A stretch of DNA of 64,000 bases from Aquisphaera giovannonii (GTDB lineage: Bacteria; Planctomycetota; Planctomycetia; Isosphaerales; Isosphaeraceae), in assembly GCF_008087625.1 (NCBI RefSeq), contig NZ_CP042997.1:62001-126000 (forward strand), in the 5' to 3' direction. Shown one piece after another: positions 17,761 to 26,459 of the stretch. The number at the start of each line of letters is the position of its first letter. Within the stretch, counting starts at the first letter, position 1. The position numbers were made by a program, and so were the translations under genes. Under the pieces are notes generated by a model that had not been told where the DNA came from, did not search any database, and saw only the letters and a program-made list of their open reading frames with translations.

Positions 17761-19050
17761 TCAGTTCAGGACGGCGAGGAGGTCCCGCTTCGCGTCGGCG
17801 CCGGTGAGCCGGAGGTCGAACTGCTCCTGGAGGATCCGGAAGACGTTCGGCGTGACGAAGGCGGGCGGGTTGGGGCCCAGGGTGATGCCCTTGACGCCCA
17901 GGGACAGGAGGGTCAGCAGGACGGCGACGGCCTTCTGCTCGAACCAGCTCACGACCAGGGTCAGCGGCAGGTCGTTCACGCCGCAGCCGAACGCCTCGGC
18001 CAGGGCGAGGGCCACCTGGATGGCGCCGTAGGCGTCGTTGCACTGGCCCATGTCCATCAGGCGGGGCAGGCCGAGGTGCTCGCCGTAGTCGTGGCCGTTG
18101 ATCCGGTACTTGCCGCAGCCCAGGGTGAGGATGAACGAGTCCGGCGGGGTGTTTCGCGCGTAGTCGCTGAAGTAGTTCCGGCCCGGCTCGGCGCCGTCGC
18201 AGCCGCCGATGACGAAGAAGCGGCTGATCCGGCCCGCCTTCACGGCCTCGACGATCGTCGGCGCGGCGTCGAGGAGCACCGTGCGGTGGTACCCGACCTG
18301 GAAGGCGCCCTGGGAAGTCCTCGTCAGCAGCGGGCAGGCGCGGGCCTTGTCGACGACGGCGGAGAAGTCGTTCGTCGCCAGCCGGGTGCCGCCGGGCACG
18401 GCCGTGAACCGCGTGGTGAAGACGCGGTCGGCGTAGTCGGCCTTCGGGATCAGGATGCAGTTCGTGGTGGCGACGATCGGGCCGGGGAACGCCGGGAACT
18501 CCTGCTTCTGCTTCTGCCAGGGGCCGCCGTAATGTCCGGCGAGGTTCGGGTGCTCGCGGAGCTTCGGGTACATGAAGGCGGGCAGCATCTCGCCGTGGGT
18601 GTACACGTTGATGTTCGTGCCCTCGACCTGACGGAGCAGGTCGTGCAGGTCCGCGAGGTCGTGCCCGGTGACGAGGATGCCGGGGCCGGGCTTCGTCCCC
18701 CTCGTGACGATCGCCGGCGAGGGCCGGCCGAAGGCCTCGACGTGCCCCGCGTCGAGCAGCTCCATCACGCGCAGGTTCTTGCGGCCCAGCTCGAGCGCGA
18801 TGTCGAGCAGCGAGGCGAGGTCGAAGTTCACGTTCGTCATCGTGCAGAAGAGGGCCTCCTCGATGAACGCGCTCACCGATTCGTCCGATTTGCCCAGGCG
18901 GCGGGCGTGGTTGGCGTAGGCGGCCATGCCCTTCAGGCCGTAGAGGATCATCTCCTGGACGGACTGGACGTCGGCGTCCTTGCCGCAGACGCCCGGGTCG
19001 ATGGCGCAGCCGGTCCCGTGGGCGGTCTGCTCGCACTGGTTGCAGAACAT
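17761..19050 (-). CDS. hcp: Hybrid-cluster protein (hydroxylamine/NO reductase family)
   Basis: 429 aa from ATG 19050, with GGGGAG about 9 bases upstream. The N-terminal cysteine set MFCNQCEQTAHGTGCAIDPGVC (Cys3, 6, 15, 22) binds a cubane cluster. Hybrid-cluster ligand regions follow: NVYTHGEMLP, ACPLLTRTSQG, FFVIGGCDG, TLGCGKYR and a C-terminal GPNPPAF. The length matches the shorter Hcp class that lacks the extra helical insert of about 550-residue enterobacterial proteins. The family reduces nitric oxide or hydroxylamine and counters nitrosative stress in the cytosol. It is divergent from a Crp/Fnr regulator and shares a 224-bp spacer with an FNR-type box, a classic arrangement for nitrosative-stress control. 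Confidence 0.95.
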   Translation of the reverse strand: MFCNQCEQTAHGTGCAIDPGVCGKDADVQSVQEMILYGLKGMAAYANHARRLGKSDESVSAFIEEALFCTMTNVNFDLASLLDIALELGRKNLRVMELLDAGHVEAFGRPSPAIVTRGTKPGPGILVTGHDLADLHDLLRQVEGTNINVYTHGEMLPAFMYPKLREHPNLAGHYGGPWQKQKQEFPAFPGPIVATTNCILIPKADYADRVFTTRFTAVPGGTRLATNDFSAVVDKARACPLLTRTSQGAFQVGYHRTVLLDAAPTIVEAVKAGRISRFFVIGGCDGAEPGRNYFSDYARNTPPDSFILTLGCGKYRINGHDYGEHLGLPRLMDMGQCNDAYGAIQVALALAEAFGCGVNDLPLTLVVSWFEQKAVAVLLTLLSLGVKGITLGPNPPAFVTPNVFRILQEQFDLRLTGADAKRDLLAVLN

Positions 19051-19180
19051 CGATCGATCTCCCCAGAATGGTCGAGGTCGTGGCCCGCCGGGCCGATCCT
19101 CGCCCGGCCGCTCCGTGCGGCCCGGGCCGGCGACGTGGACCAGATGGGTACGACTATCGACGATCCGTCGATCCGGCTCC

Positions 19181-19194
19181 TTGACCTGGATCAA
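19181..19194. promoter_or_regulatory. FNR/HcpR-type operator between hcp and its regulator
   Basis: TTGACCTGGATCAA is a near-palindrome of the Crp/Fnr form TTGAN-N4-NTCAA. It sits 131 bp before the hcp start and 81 bp before the regulator start in the divergent spacer. It could serve both genes. Binding by the adjacent regulator is inference. Confidence 0.75.
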
Positions 19195-19274
19195 GTCGCC
19201 GGCTTTTTCGCCGATTTCCCCGGCTCGGGCGGCGGGGCGACGCGGCGTGGGGCGTTGAGGAAGGCGAGGCGACG

Positions 19275-19967
19275 GTGGACACCGACGCGAGGACGATCCT
19301 GGAGGGCTGCCGGCTGCTCGCCAGCGTGTCGGGGGACCAGCGCGAACGGCTGGTGGCGATGGCGGAGGTCCGCCGGTACGAGCGAGGCACGATGATCTTC
19401 CGCCAGGGGGATGCCCCGCCGGGCGTCTTCATCGTGGGCGCCGGGCTCGTGCGGGTGTTCCTGGTCTCGCCGTCGGGGAAGCAGCACGTGCTGCACCTGG
19501 TCTCGCCGGGGCTGACCTTCGCGGAGGTCGCGGCGATCGGCGACTTCCCCTGCCCCGCGTTCGCCGAGGCCGCGTCGGACGCCACCTGCCTGCTCCTGCC
19601 CGAGCGGCCGTTCCAGGCGGCGCTGCGCGAGGACCACGCGCTCTGCCTGCAACTCCTGGGCAGCTTCGCGATGTGGGTGAGGCATTTCGTAGGCCTGGTG
19701 GAGGACATCACCCTGCGCGACGCCGCGGGGCGGGTCGCGCGGTTCCTGCTGGAGGCCGCCGGGCCGGACGGCGTGGTCCGCCTGCCGAGCCTGAAGAAGG
19801 ACATGGCCAGCCGCCTGAACCTCACGAGCGAGACGCTCTCGCGCACGCTCCGCCGCCTGACCGACGAGGGCCTCATCGGAAGCCCGGCGGGGACCGGCGC
19901 GGAGATCCGCCTCCTCGACCGGGACCAGCTCGGCCGCGTCTCCGACGGGCTCGGGCCGAACCTGTAG
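19275..19967 (+). CDS. Crp/Fnr-family regulator, probable hcp regulator
   Basis: 230 aa from a GTG start at 19275 (AGGCGA about 7 bases upstream). Residues about 12-125 form a cyclic-nucleotide-type beta-barrel (RRYERGTMIFRQGD, then GVFIVGAGLVRVF). Residues about 150-220 form a Crp-type winged helix (LPSLKKDMASRLNLTSETLS, recognition helix ETLSRTLRRL). The FNR iron-sulfur cysteine cluster is absent at the N-terminus, so it is closer to Dnr/NnrR/HcpR-type sensors of NO. Position and operator point to control of the divergent hcp gene and itself. The ligand is not shown by sequence. Confidence 0.9.
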   Translation: MDTDARTILEGCRLLASVSGDQRERLVAMAEVRRYERGTMIFRQGDAPPGVFIVGAGLVRVFLVSPSGKQHVLHLVSPGLTFAEVAAIGDFPCPAFAEAASDATCLLLPERPFQAALREDHALCLQLLGSFAMWVRHFVGLVEDITLRDAAGRVARFLLEAAGPDGVVRLPSLKKDMASRLNLTSETLSRTLRRLTDEGLIGSPAGTGAEIRLLDRDQLGRVSDGLGPNL

Positions 19968-20074
19968 ATGACCGTCATGCAGGGCGAGTTCTCATCTCGA
20001 TTCTCCGGGACCGCGGGGACCCGTAGTAGAGTCCGAGCTGAGTCGCCCCACCCGGAGCCGTCGATCCGCCCGGG

Positions 20075-20254
20075 CGACCACGATCGTGAGATCGTGGCCC
20101 GGACGGGGCGAAGCCCTCCAGCCTCGCACGTCAGTGCGATCCCGGCGCGGGCCGTCGCTCGCGGAGGCCGGGTCTTGCCCGGAATCCATCCGGCTGACGC
20201 CGGACGCTGGAGGCTTCGCCCGTATGAACCACCCGCTCACGCGGGTGGTCACGC
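20075..20254. repeat. Four-hairpin dispersed element, copy A
   Basis: Head-to-head inverted repeat of about 180 bp. Each arm has two short perfect hairpins with 4-nt loops separated by a conserved linker close to GGGCGAAGCCTCCAGC. Hairpins: CCACGATC-GTGA-GATCGTGG, TCGCAC-GTCA-GTGCGA, CCGGC-TGAC-GCCGG and ACCACCCGC-TCAC-GCGGGTGGT. A related copy lies at 38744-38937. It sits in the convergent gap between the Crp/Fnr gene and a glycosyltransferase gene. Confidence 0.85.
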
Positions 20255-20321
20255 GCCCGTTATCGCGGTGCTGACGTATTCCGTCACGGCTCCGAGGCGC
20301 GGGACGGGGCGGGCTTCGAGG

Positions 20322-21083
20322 TCAGCCGCGATCACGCCCCTCGCCGCGTCTTGCCGGCGGGCGATGGGTCAGGGCGTAGCCGTACCACTTGAGGTAGTGG
20401 GGGAGCCAGGCCCTGAGCCGGAACCGCGAGGTGCCGGCGGAGCGGTCGTGCCAGGTGGAGGGGATCTCGGCGATCCGACGGCCGGCGGCGTGGGCCTTGG
20501 CGGTCAGCTCCAGGGAGTAGGCGAAGCCCCCGTCGCTCTCGATCGTCAGGCCCTGCAGGACCTCGCGGCGGTAGGCGCGGAAGGCGTTGGTGGCGTCGTG
20601 CGTCGGCAGGCCGGCGAGCCAGTGGAGGGACAGGCCCGCGGCCCTGGAGAGGAACTTCTTGAGGCGAGGCCCGCCGACCTGCCGGCCCCCCTTCATGTAC
20701 CTGGAGCCGACGACGATGTCGTATTCCTCGTCGCGGATCAGCTCGACCATCCGGGGGATGATGGCGACGTCGTCGGAGAGGTCCGCCATCGTGATCACGA
20801 CGACCTCGGCCCGGGCCGCGGCGATCCCCGTCCGGATCGCGTTGAGCACGCCCCGGCCCCGCGTGTTGCGGACCAGCTCCAGCCCCGGCCGGCTCGGGAT
20901 GAGCTCGCGGACGACCGGGAGGGTGTCGTCCTCGTCGAAGTCGTAGACGACGATGATCCGCTTGGGCAGCGGGACCTTGGCCTCGATCTCGTCGAGCGCG
21001 CGGGCGATGTTCGCCCCCTCGTTGTACACGGGGATGATCAGGTCGACGACGGGTTCCACTGCCAGTTCCGAATCCGAATCCAA
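20322..21083 (-). CDS. Family 2 glycosyltransferase (DPM1-like)
   Basis: 253 aa from ATG 21083. The N-terminus has the GT-A nucleotide-binding pattern (DLIIPVYNEGANIARALDEI), a metal-binding acidic motif MADLSDD at the DxD position, and the GSRYMKGGR segment typical of dolichol/polyprenol-phosphate mannosyltransferases. It lacks the C-terminal membrane helices of some homologues, so it is likely peripheral. It would move a sugar from a nucleotide donor to a lipid carrier. It is the last of four same-strand genes (34-bp gap after the epimerase) devoted to sugar nucleotides and glycan transfer. Confidence 0.85.
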   Translation of the reverse strand: MDSDSELAVEPVVDLIIPVYNEGANIARALDEIEAKVPLPKRIIVVYDFDEDDTLPVVRELIPSRPGLELVRNTRGRGVLNAIRTGIAAARAEVVVITMADLSDDVAIIPRMVELIRDEEYDIVVGSRYMKGGRQVGGPRLKKFLSRAAGLSLHWLAGLPTHDATNAFRAYRREVLQGLTIESDGGFAYSLELTAKAHAAGRRIAEIPSTWHDRSAGTSRFRLRAWLPHYLKWYGYALTHRPPARRGEGRDRG

Positions 21084-21117
21084 GGGGCGGGCCTCCGTCC
21101 GGCTCGGTCCGATGCGA

Positions 21118-22137
21118 TCAGATCCCGCCGGCGGCGATCTGGTCGCGGACCCAGGGGATGATCTCGGCCAGCGCCTCCTCGAGGGGCGTGGTCGCCTCGA
21201 AGCCGAGGACGCGGCGGGCCTTCTCGACCGAGGGGACGCGGCGCTGGACGTCGTGGGGATAGGGCGGGTCGTGCTCGATCCGCAGCGGGTCGTCGCCGCG
21301 GATCATCCGCCAGATCGTACCGGCCAGCTCGAGCACCGTCGTCGAGCGTTCGGTCGAGAGGTTGAAGTCCTCGTCCGTCGCGGCCGGCGACTCCACCGCC
21401 AGGCGGATGCCCCGGGCGAGGTCGCCGCCGTAGGTGTAGTGCCGGACCTGCCGGCCGTCGCCGAGGATCCGGAGCGGGTCCTGCCCCTTCAGCACCTTCT
21501 GCACGAGGTCCGGCACGACGTGGCTGAGGGCCAGCCGGACGTTCCCCGAGCGGACCTCGCGGTCGTACTTCGCCCGCCGCTCGCCGACGCCGACGCAGTT
21601 GAACGGGCGGACGATCGTGTACGGCAGGCCGTACTGCTGGCGGGCCCCCTTCGCGAAGTACTCGGTCGCCAGCTTCTGGAACCCGTATGTCGAGGACGGG
21701 GGCGGGCAGCGCTCCTGCTCCCCCTCCGGGGTCGGGAAGGTGGCGGCGTTCTCGAAGACCATCGACGAGGAGACGACCGTGATCTTGCGGAGCGTGCCCG
21801 CGCGGTGGGCCTTGATGGCGGCGTCGAAGGCCGCGGCGGTGATCCGCTCGTTCTCGGCGAGCAGGTCGTAGGCGAGCTCGTGGAACAGGGAGATCCCGCC
21901 GATGATCGCGGCGCCGGCGACGAAGTGGTCGCAGCCCTCCAGCAGCTCGCCGATCAGGGCCGGGTCCTTGGCGTCGCCCTCCACGGCCCGGTAGCGCGGG
22001 TTGGAGTCGAAACCCCGGCTCACCGGGCCGTACTTCGAGAGGTTGTCCAGGCCGACGACCTCGTGGCCGTGGGCCAGCAGCTCCTCGATCAGGTAGCCGG
22101 CGATGAAGCCCGAGGATCCGGTCACGAGGGTCTTCAT
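21118..22137 (-). CDS. NAD-dependent nucleotide-sugar epimerase/dehydratase
   Basis: 339 aa. Extended SDR fold: TGSSGFIAGYL (NAD loop), DNLSKYG after the second strand, VVSSSMVFE, and the YGFQK pair supplying the catalytic Tyr and Lys. ATG 22137 overlaps the stop of the upstream dehydrogenase (ATGA), implying coupled translation. It probably acts on a UDP- or GDP-linked sugar made by that dehydrogenase. The exact epimerisation or decarboxylation cannot be assigned. Confidence 0.9.
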   Translation of the reverse strand: MKTLVTGSSGFIAGYLIEELLAHGHEVVGLDNLSKYGPVSRGFDSNPRYRAVEGDAKDPALIGELLEGCDHFVAGAAIIGGISLFHELAYDLLAENERITAAAFDAAIKAHRAGTLRKITVVSSSMVFENAATFPTPEGEQERCPPPSSTYGFQKLATEYFAKGARQQYGLPYTIVRPFNCVGVGERRAKYDREVRSGNVRLALSHVVPDLVQKVLKGQDPLRILGDGRQVRHYTYGGDLARGIRLAVESPAATDEDFNLSTERSTTVLELAGTIWRMIRGDDPLRIEHDPPYPHDVQRRVPSVEKARRVLGFEATTPLEEALAEIIPWVRDQIAAGGI

Positions 22138-23333
22138 GCCAGGCCCGTCCCCCTGCCCAGGAAGTTCCAGAGGTCGATCACGGGCGTCGACGCCGGCGGC
22201 TCGATCGACCGGTATTCGCGGTGCGGCGCCCCGACGATCAGGAGGTCGGAGCGGCCGACGACCTCGGCGAGCGGGCGGAAGGTGGGGTCGTCGATGTAGG
22301 CGTCGGTGCAGAGCACCTCGGCGGCCTCGGCCTCGAGCACCTTGCGGAGCTTGTACGAGAGCGACTCGCGGTGGTCGTCGCTCTCCGCCTTGAACGCCAT
22401 GCCGAGGATCCCGACGCGCATCCGGTCGAGCGGGTAGCGGTCCTTCAGCCGGCGGGCGACGAAGCTGGGCAGCCCCTCGTTGATCAGCATCGCGGCGTGG
22501 CCGAGCAGCAGGTTGTTGTCGCTGGAGGCGGCGAGCTGCATCGTGTCCTTGAACAGGCAGGGGCCGGCGGCGAACCCGCCCTTCGGCAGGCCGGCCATCC
22601 TCGGGTAGTCGCGGGTCATCGCGTCGAAGACCCGGTAGAAGTCCACCCCCCGGTCGGCGGCGATCATCAGGAACTGGTTCGCGGTGGCGAACTGGATGTA
22701 CCGCCAGACGTTCGTGAAGATCTTGGTCAGCTCCGCCTCCAGCGGCGAGGTCCGGATGAGCGACGGGGCGACCTTCGCAAACAGCTCCGACGCCATCGCC
22801 ACGGCGCGCTCGGTGCAGCCCGAGACGATCTGCGGGAGCGTGGCGAACTCCTCCAGGGCGTACCCCTCGGCCACGCGCTCCGGGCAGAACGCGACGTGGA
22901 GGTCCAGGCCGGTCTTCGCCAGCAGCGCGTGGACCTTCTCCGTGGTCCCGGGCGCCACGGTGCTCCGGAGGATGACGCACTGGCCGTCCGCGAGGTGCGG
23001 CCGGAGGTCCAGGAAGAACCGCCGCATCGCGTGGAACTTCGGGTTGAGGTGCTCGTCCACCGGCGTGCCGATGATGACGACGAGGTGCCGCGACCGCGTC
23101 ACCAGCCCCGGGTCGTTGGCGACCTCGAGGTCCCGGCCGATCGCCTCGCGGAGGATCGGCTCGGCGCCCCGCTCCAGGAACGGCATCCGGCCCGACCGGA
23201 CGAGGGCGACGGCCCGGTCGTCGATGTCGTGGACCGAGACGGCCAGCCCCGCCCTGGCGAACGCCAGGGCCAGCGGCAGCCCCACGTGCCCGCACCCGCC
23301 GACCACGCAGACGTCGTACCTGAACGGACCCAA
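22134..23333 (-). CDS. UDP/GDP-sugar dehydrogenase
   Basis: 399 aa from ATG 23333. N-terminal Rossmann motif (CVVGGCGHVGLPLALAFA), central LRSTVAPGTTEKV and FCPERVAEG blocks, then AAGPCLFKDTMQL with the catalytic cysteine, and a C-terminal NAD/UDP-binding domain (GILGMAFKAESDD). The family oxidises a sugar-nucleotide C6 alcohol to a uronic acid in two NAD-dependent steps. Its stop overlaps the epimerase start by 4 bp and it begins 30 bp after the membrane glycosyltransferase. It is the uronic-acid step of the operon. Confidence 0.9.
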   Translation of the reverse strand: MGPFRYDVCVVGGCGHVGLPLALAFARAGLAVSVHDIDDRAVALVRSGRMPFLERGAEPILREAIGRDLEVANDPGLVTRSRHLVVIIGTPVDEHLNPKFHAMRRFFLDLRPHLADGQCVILRSTVAPGTTEKVHALLAKTGLDLHVAFCPERVAEGYALEEFATLPQIVSGCTERAVAMASELFAKVAPSLIRTSPLEAELTKIFTNVWRYIQFATANQFLMIAADRGVDFYRVFDAMTRDYPRMAGLPKGGFAAGPCLFKDTMQLAASSDNNLLLGHAAMLINEGLPSFVARRLKDRYPLDRMRVGILGMAFKAESDDHRESLSYKLRKVLEAEAAEVLCTDAYIDDPTFRPLAEVVGRSDLLIVGAPHREYRSIEPPASTPVIDLWNFLGRGTGLA

Positions 23334-23363
23334 GGCCGCGTGCCCCCCGCCGCGCCGCGACCC

Positions 23364-24860
23364 CTACCCCGACGGCCGGCGGCGATAGAAGAAGAGTGTA
23401 TCACGGACGCCCACGCGGGCATACCGCGCCCGCAGCCGCTCGACCACCGGCATCGGCAGCCCGAAGTCGTAGTCCGCGTAGAAGGGCTCCTCGATCGGCG
23501 ACGTCGTCACGACGAGGTCGTAGTAGCCCGAGTCGGCCCGCTCGCGCAGGACGGTCAGGTCGAGCTGGCCGGTCTCGGCGAGCATGTGGAGCAGCCAGGG
23601 GTCGCCGAAGACCGCCCGGTCGCGGTGGTAGAGGTCGATGAGGCCCGAGTCGGTGAGCAGCCGGGCGCCCGGGGCGGAGGCCATCCGGAAGAGCGCCCGG
23701 TAGGTGCCCAGCATCTGCATGCCGGGCGGCGCACCCAGGAACTCCCACGTGGCAACGGCGTGGTCGGCCTGGAGGACCATGAACAGGAGGCCCGGGACCA
23801 TCGAGCACGACGCCAGCAGGAGCGCCGCCGCCAGGCCGGCGGCCCGGAGCCGCGTGCCCGCCACCCTGGCCGATTGCCAGAGCGCCGCCGCCGCCAGCCC
23901 CTCCAGGATCCGCAGGCTCAGGTAGTAGTTCAGCGCGGCCCCGCGCTTGGCCGACAGGCCGACGCTCGAGGCGAGCAGCACCGCCGCCAGGACCGCCAGG
24001 GCCGGCTCCCGCCTGCCCGTCGCGCCCGAGGCCCACGCCACCAGCCCCGCGACCCCGAAGACCAGGAGGTCCGGCGCGTGCATCCAGACCTGGGACAGCG
24101 TCGAGGCCAGCGACGAGGCCTCCCAGGGCGTCCGGGACTCTCCCATGAGGCACGAGGCGAACCGGGGCTCGACGGACGCCGTGACGACTCCGACGACCGC
24201 CGCGAGGAGGGCGGCGGTGCCCCCGAGCAGCGCGAGGGCCCGCCGCCAATCGCCCTCCGCCGCCAGGCCCAGGCCGGCGGCCAGCAGGAAGACCGCGGTC
24301 GTCTGCTTGGTCAGCACGGCGCAGGCCAGCAGGACCCCCGCCGCGACCAGCCCGGGGGCCGACCGCCGCCGCGAGAGGAAGAAGCCCGCGACCCCGAACA
24401 TCTCCGCGGCCACGTCCGGGCGGACCATCACCGAGTACCCGGCCATCGGCGCCGAGCCGATCGTCGCGATCCCCGCGAGCAGGCCCGCCGCCCGCCCGTA
24501 CCGCCGCCCGGCCGCGACCGCCACGACGGCCGAGGCGATCAGGCCCGTCGCCACCGTCACCGCCCGGCCGATCAGGAAGAGCGCGGGGATGTCCGCCCCG
24601 GCCGCCCTGCCGATCAGGCCCACCGAGCCGAAGTAGATCGGCCCGAAGAAGTCCGCCACATGGGGGTACTCGCGCCAGGCCGGGTAGAGCGTCTCCCCCA
24701 GGACCACCCGCTCGGCCAGCAGCACCATCTTCGCCTCGAGGTGGAACGCCTCGATCGGCAGCGGCAGGGCGTGGGCCGCGTACGCGAAATAGGCCACCGC
24801 CCTGGCGACGCCCAGCGCGAACAGCAGGCCGATGAGGATCCGTCGGGGGAGGGTGTTCAC
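23364..24860 (-). CDS. Polytopic membrane glycosyltransferase-like protein
   Basis: About 498 aa from a GTG at 24860; a TTG 15 codons earlier is also in frame and the start is uncertain. About ten hydrophobic segments begin with ILIGLLFALGVARAVAYFAY. A periplasmic loop near residue 55-80 carries an acidic/aromatic patch (YPHVADFFGP), as in GT-C/family 39-type lipid-linked sugar transferases. The C-terminal 130 residues are soluble. It heads the four-gene sugar operon and probably uses a lipid-linked sugar. Donor and acceptor are unknown. Confidence 0.7.
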   Translation of the reverse strand: MNTLPRRILIGLLFALGVARAVAYFAYAAHALPLPIEAFHLEAKMVLLAERVVLGETLYPAWREYPHVADFFGPIYFGSVGLIGRAAGADIPALFLIGRAVTVATGLIASAVVAVAAGRRYGRAAGLLAGIATIGSAPMAGYSVMVRPDVAAEMFGVAGFFLSRRRSAPGLVAAGVLLACAVLTKQTTAVFLLAAGLGLAAEGDWRRALALLGGTAALLAAVVGVVTASVEPRFASCLMGESRTPWEASSLASTLSQVWMHAPDLLVFGVAGLVAWASGATGRREPALAVLAAVLLASSVGLSAKRGAALNYYLSLRILEGLAAAALWQSARVAGTRLRAAGLAAALLLASCSMVPGLLFMVLQADHAVATWEFLGAPPGMQMLGTYRALFRMASAPGARLLTDSGLIDLYHRDRAVFGDPWLLHMLAETGQLDLTVLRERADSGYYDLVVTTSPIEEPFYADYDFGLPMPVVERLRARYARVGVRDTLFFYRRRPSG

Positions 24861-24932
24861 GGGTGGGGAGGGGGCGGGGAGGATTCCGCCGCCGCGATGG
24901 ACCAAGGCGGAGGTGTTGTCACGGCCTGATCC

Positions 24933-24994
24933 GGGAGGGCGAGGCGCCCGCCGAGCCGTACGGGAGCTCGGCTCGGCGGGCGCCTCGCCCTCCC
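24933..24994. terminator. 25-bp perfect inverted repeat, terminator-like
   Basis: Arms 24933-24957 and 24970-24994 are perfect reverse complements around a 12-nt loop. It lies 44 bp downstream of the aldo/keto reductase stop (minus strand) and upstream of the next minus-strand gene, so it may end that transcript. There is no clear T-run. In one frame it reads EGEAPAEP and in another GSAGASPS, a signature I have met in planctomycete genomes, so it may be a dispersed palindrome too. Confidence 0.7.
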
Positions 24995-25037
24995 GCCCTC
25001 CGGGCCCGGGCGAAACGCGGGCCCGGAGGGGGAGGCC

Positions 25038-26249
25038 TCATCCCAGCAGCTTATGCACGTCCTTCAGCTTGGCCGCGATGTCGATCTCCTGGGGGCAGCT
25101 CGGCAGGCAGTCGCCGCAGCCGGCGCAGGAGGTGCCGTTGCGGGTCAGGGAGGCGTACTCGGCCCGCGCCCGGTCGAGCTCGTGGTAGTCCCGGGCGTAG
25201 CGCTCGTACCGGAAGATGTCCGAGATGCCGATGTGCTCGGGGCAGGCGGAGACGCACTCGGCGCACAGGAGGCAGGTCAGCCCCTTGTTGTAGGCGGCCA
25301 GCAGGCCGAGCGCCTCGCGGTCCTGCGGGGCCATCGCCAGGCCGGCGGCCGCGCCGGAGTTCTCGCGGAACTGGTCGAAGTTCTTGGTCGCGATCACGGC
25401 CGCGGTGAGGTTCTCATTGGACCGGAGCCACTTGACCATCGCCGCGGCGGGCGTGCTGCCCTGGAACTTCGGGTCGGCCAGGAGCTTCTTGAACTTCCCG
25501 TCCTGCGCGGCCCGCCCGACGCCGCCCATCGTCTTCATGGCGATGGTCCCGATGTCCTTCTTCTTGGCGACGTCGATCCACTCCTGGACTTCCTTGCGGT
25601 CGTTGTAGGTGTAGAAGAACTGCGTCGCCTCGTAGGGCTCCTTGTCGGCCAGGTAGTTCATGATCTCCCAGGCCATGTCCCCGCCGATGTTCGGGTAGTG
25701 GTGCTGCGAGATCGCGAGGTGCTTGACCAGGCCCTCCTTCTTGAGCCGCTCGAACGCGCGGACCATGCCCGGGCTCGACTTCGCCTCCTCCACCGAGTGG
25801 TAGCCGAAGTGGAACTTGAAGACGTCGTAGTAGCCCACGCCCGAGGCCTTGAGGCGATTCTTGACGAACTGGTAGTGCTGCTCCTCGTCGATCTTGCCGC
25901 GCGTGTGGTCGCCGCTGACGCGGTCCACGACGCACTCGAGGAAATACGACTCCCTCGGCTGGCGCTTGAGGGCCGGCGGCATGGTCTCTGCGGTCCACAC
26001 CTGGGCCTTGTGCCAGTAGTTGACGCCGGCGTTCACCGCCCTGGGGATCAGCTCCTTCGGCCAGTCGGACGCGCCCACGAGCCAGCCGATCTCCAGCCCG
26101 GTGCGCCCGTATCGCCGCGTCGGCAGCTTCGAGGGGGCGGCGTCCTGCGCCGCGATGACCGGCAGTCCGGTGACTCCCGCCGCGGCCACGCCCGCCGCCC
26201 CGAGTCGCATCAGATCCCGCCGAGAGAGGTCCTTCGCGTCGTCAGCCAT
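25038..26249 (-). CDS. Tat-exported aldo/keto reductase with C-terminal ferredoxin domain
   Basis: 403 aa from ATG 26249, with AGAGGAA 8-14 bases upstream. The N-terminus has a twin-arginine signal (SRRDLMRLGAAGVAAAG). Residues about 45-310 are an aldo/keto reductase barrel (RRYGRTGLEIGWL; VNYWHKAQ; IAMKTMGG). The C-terminus carries two 4Fe-4S motifs: CLLCAECVSACP and CAGCGDCLPSCP. Such proteins are frequent in planctomycetes as periplasmic redox enzymes. Substrate unknown. The palindrome downstream probably terminates the transcript. Confidence 0.9.
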   Translation of the reverse strand: MADDAKDLSRRDLMRLGAAGVAAAGVTGLPVIAAQDAAPSKLPTRRYGRTGLEIGWLVGASDWPKELIPRAVNAGVNYWHKAQVWTAETMPPALKRQPRESYFLECVVDRVSGDHTRGKIDEEQHYQFVKNRLKASGVGYYDVFKFHFGYHSVEEAKSSPGMVRAFERLKKEGLVKHLAISQHHYPNIGGDMAWEIMNYLADKEPYEATQFFYTYNDRKEVQEWIDVAKKKDIGTIAMKTMGGVGRAAQDGKFKKLLADPKFQGSTPAAAMVKWLRSNENLTAAVIATKNFDQFRENSGAAAGLAMAPQDREALGLLAAYNKGLTCLLCAECVSACPEHIGISDIFRYERYARDYHELDRARAEYASLTRNGTSCAGCGDCLPSCPQEIDIAAKLKDVHKLLG

Positions 26250-26459
26250 GGCCGTATTCCTCTCCATCCGATTCCGAGATAGGGGGCCGGGAGCTCGCGC
26301 CGATCGGTCCAGTCTACGGTGCAACCGGCGGCGGTCAACAAAATAGCCGGCGGCCGGGAAGCGGGGCCACCCGGCGAATAGCAGGAAAATGCTGGCTTGT
26401 CCCGGCATTGATGCGTGGCCGCGATCGCCTCGCCGGCTGGCATCCCGGGGTGCCGGCGG

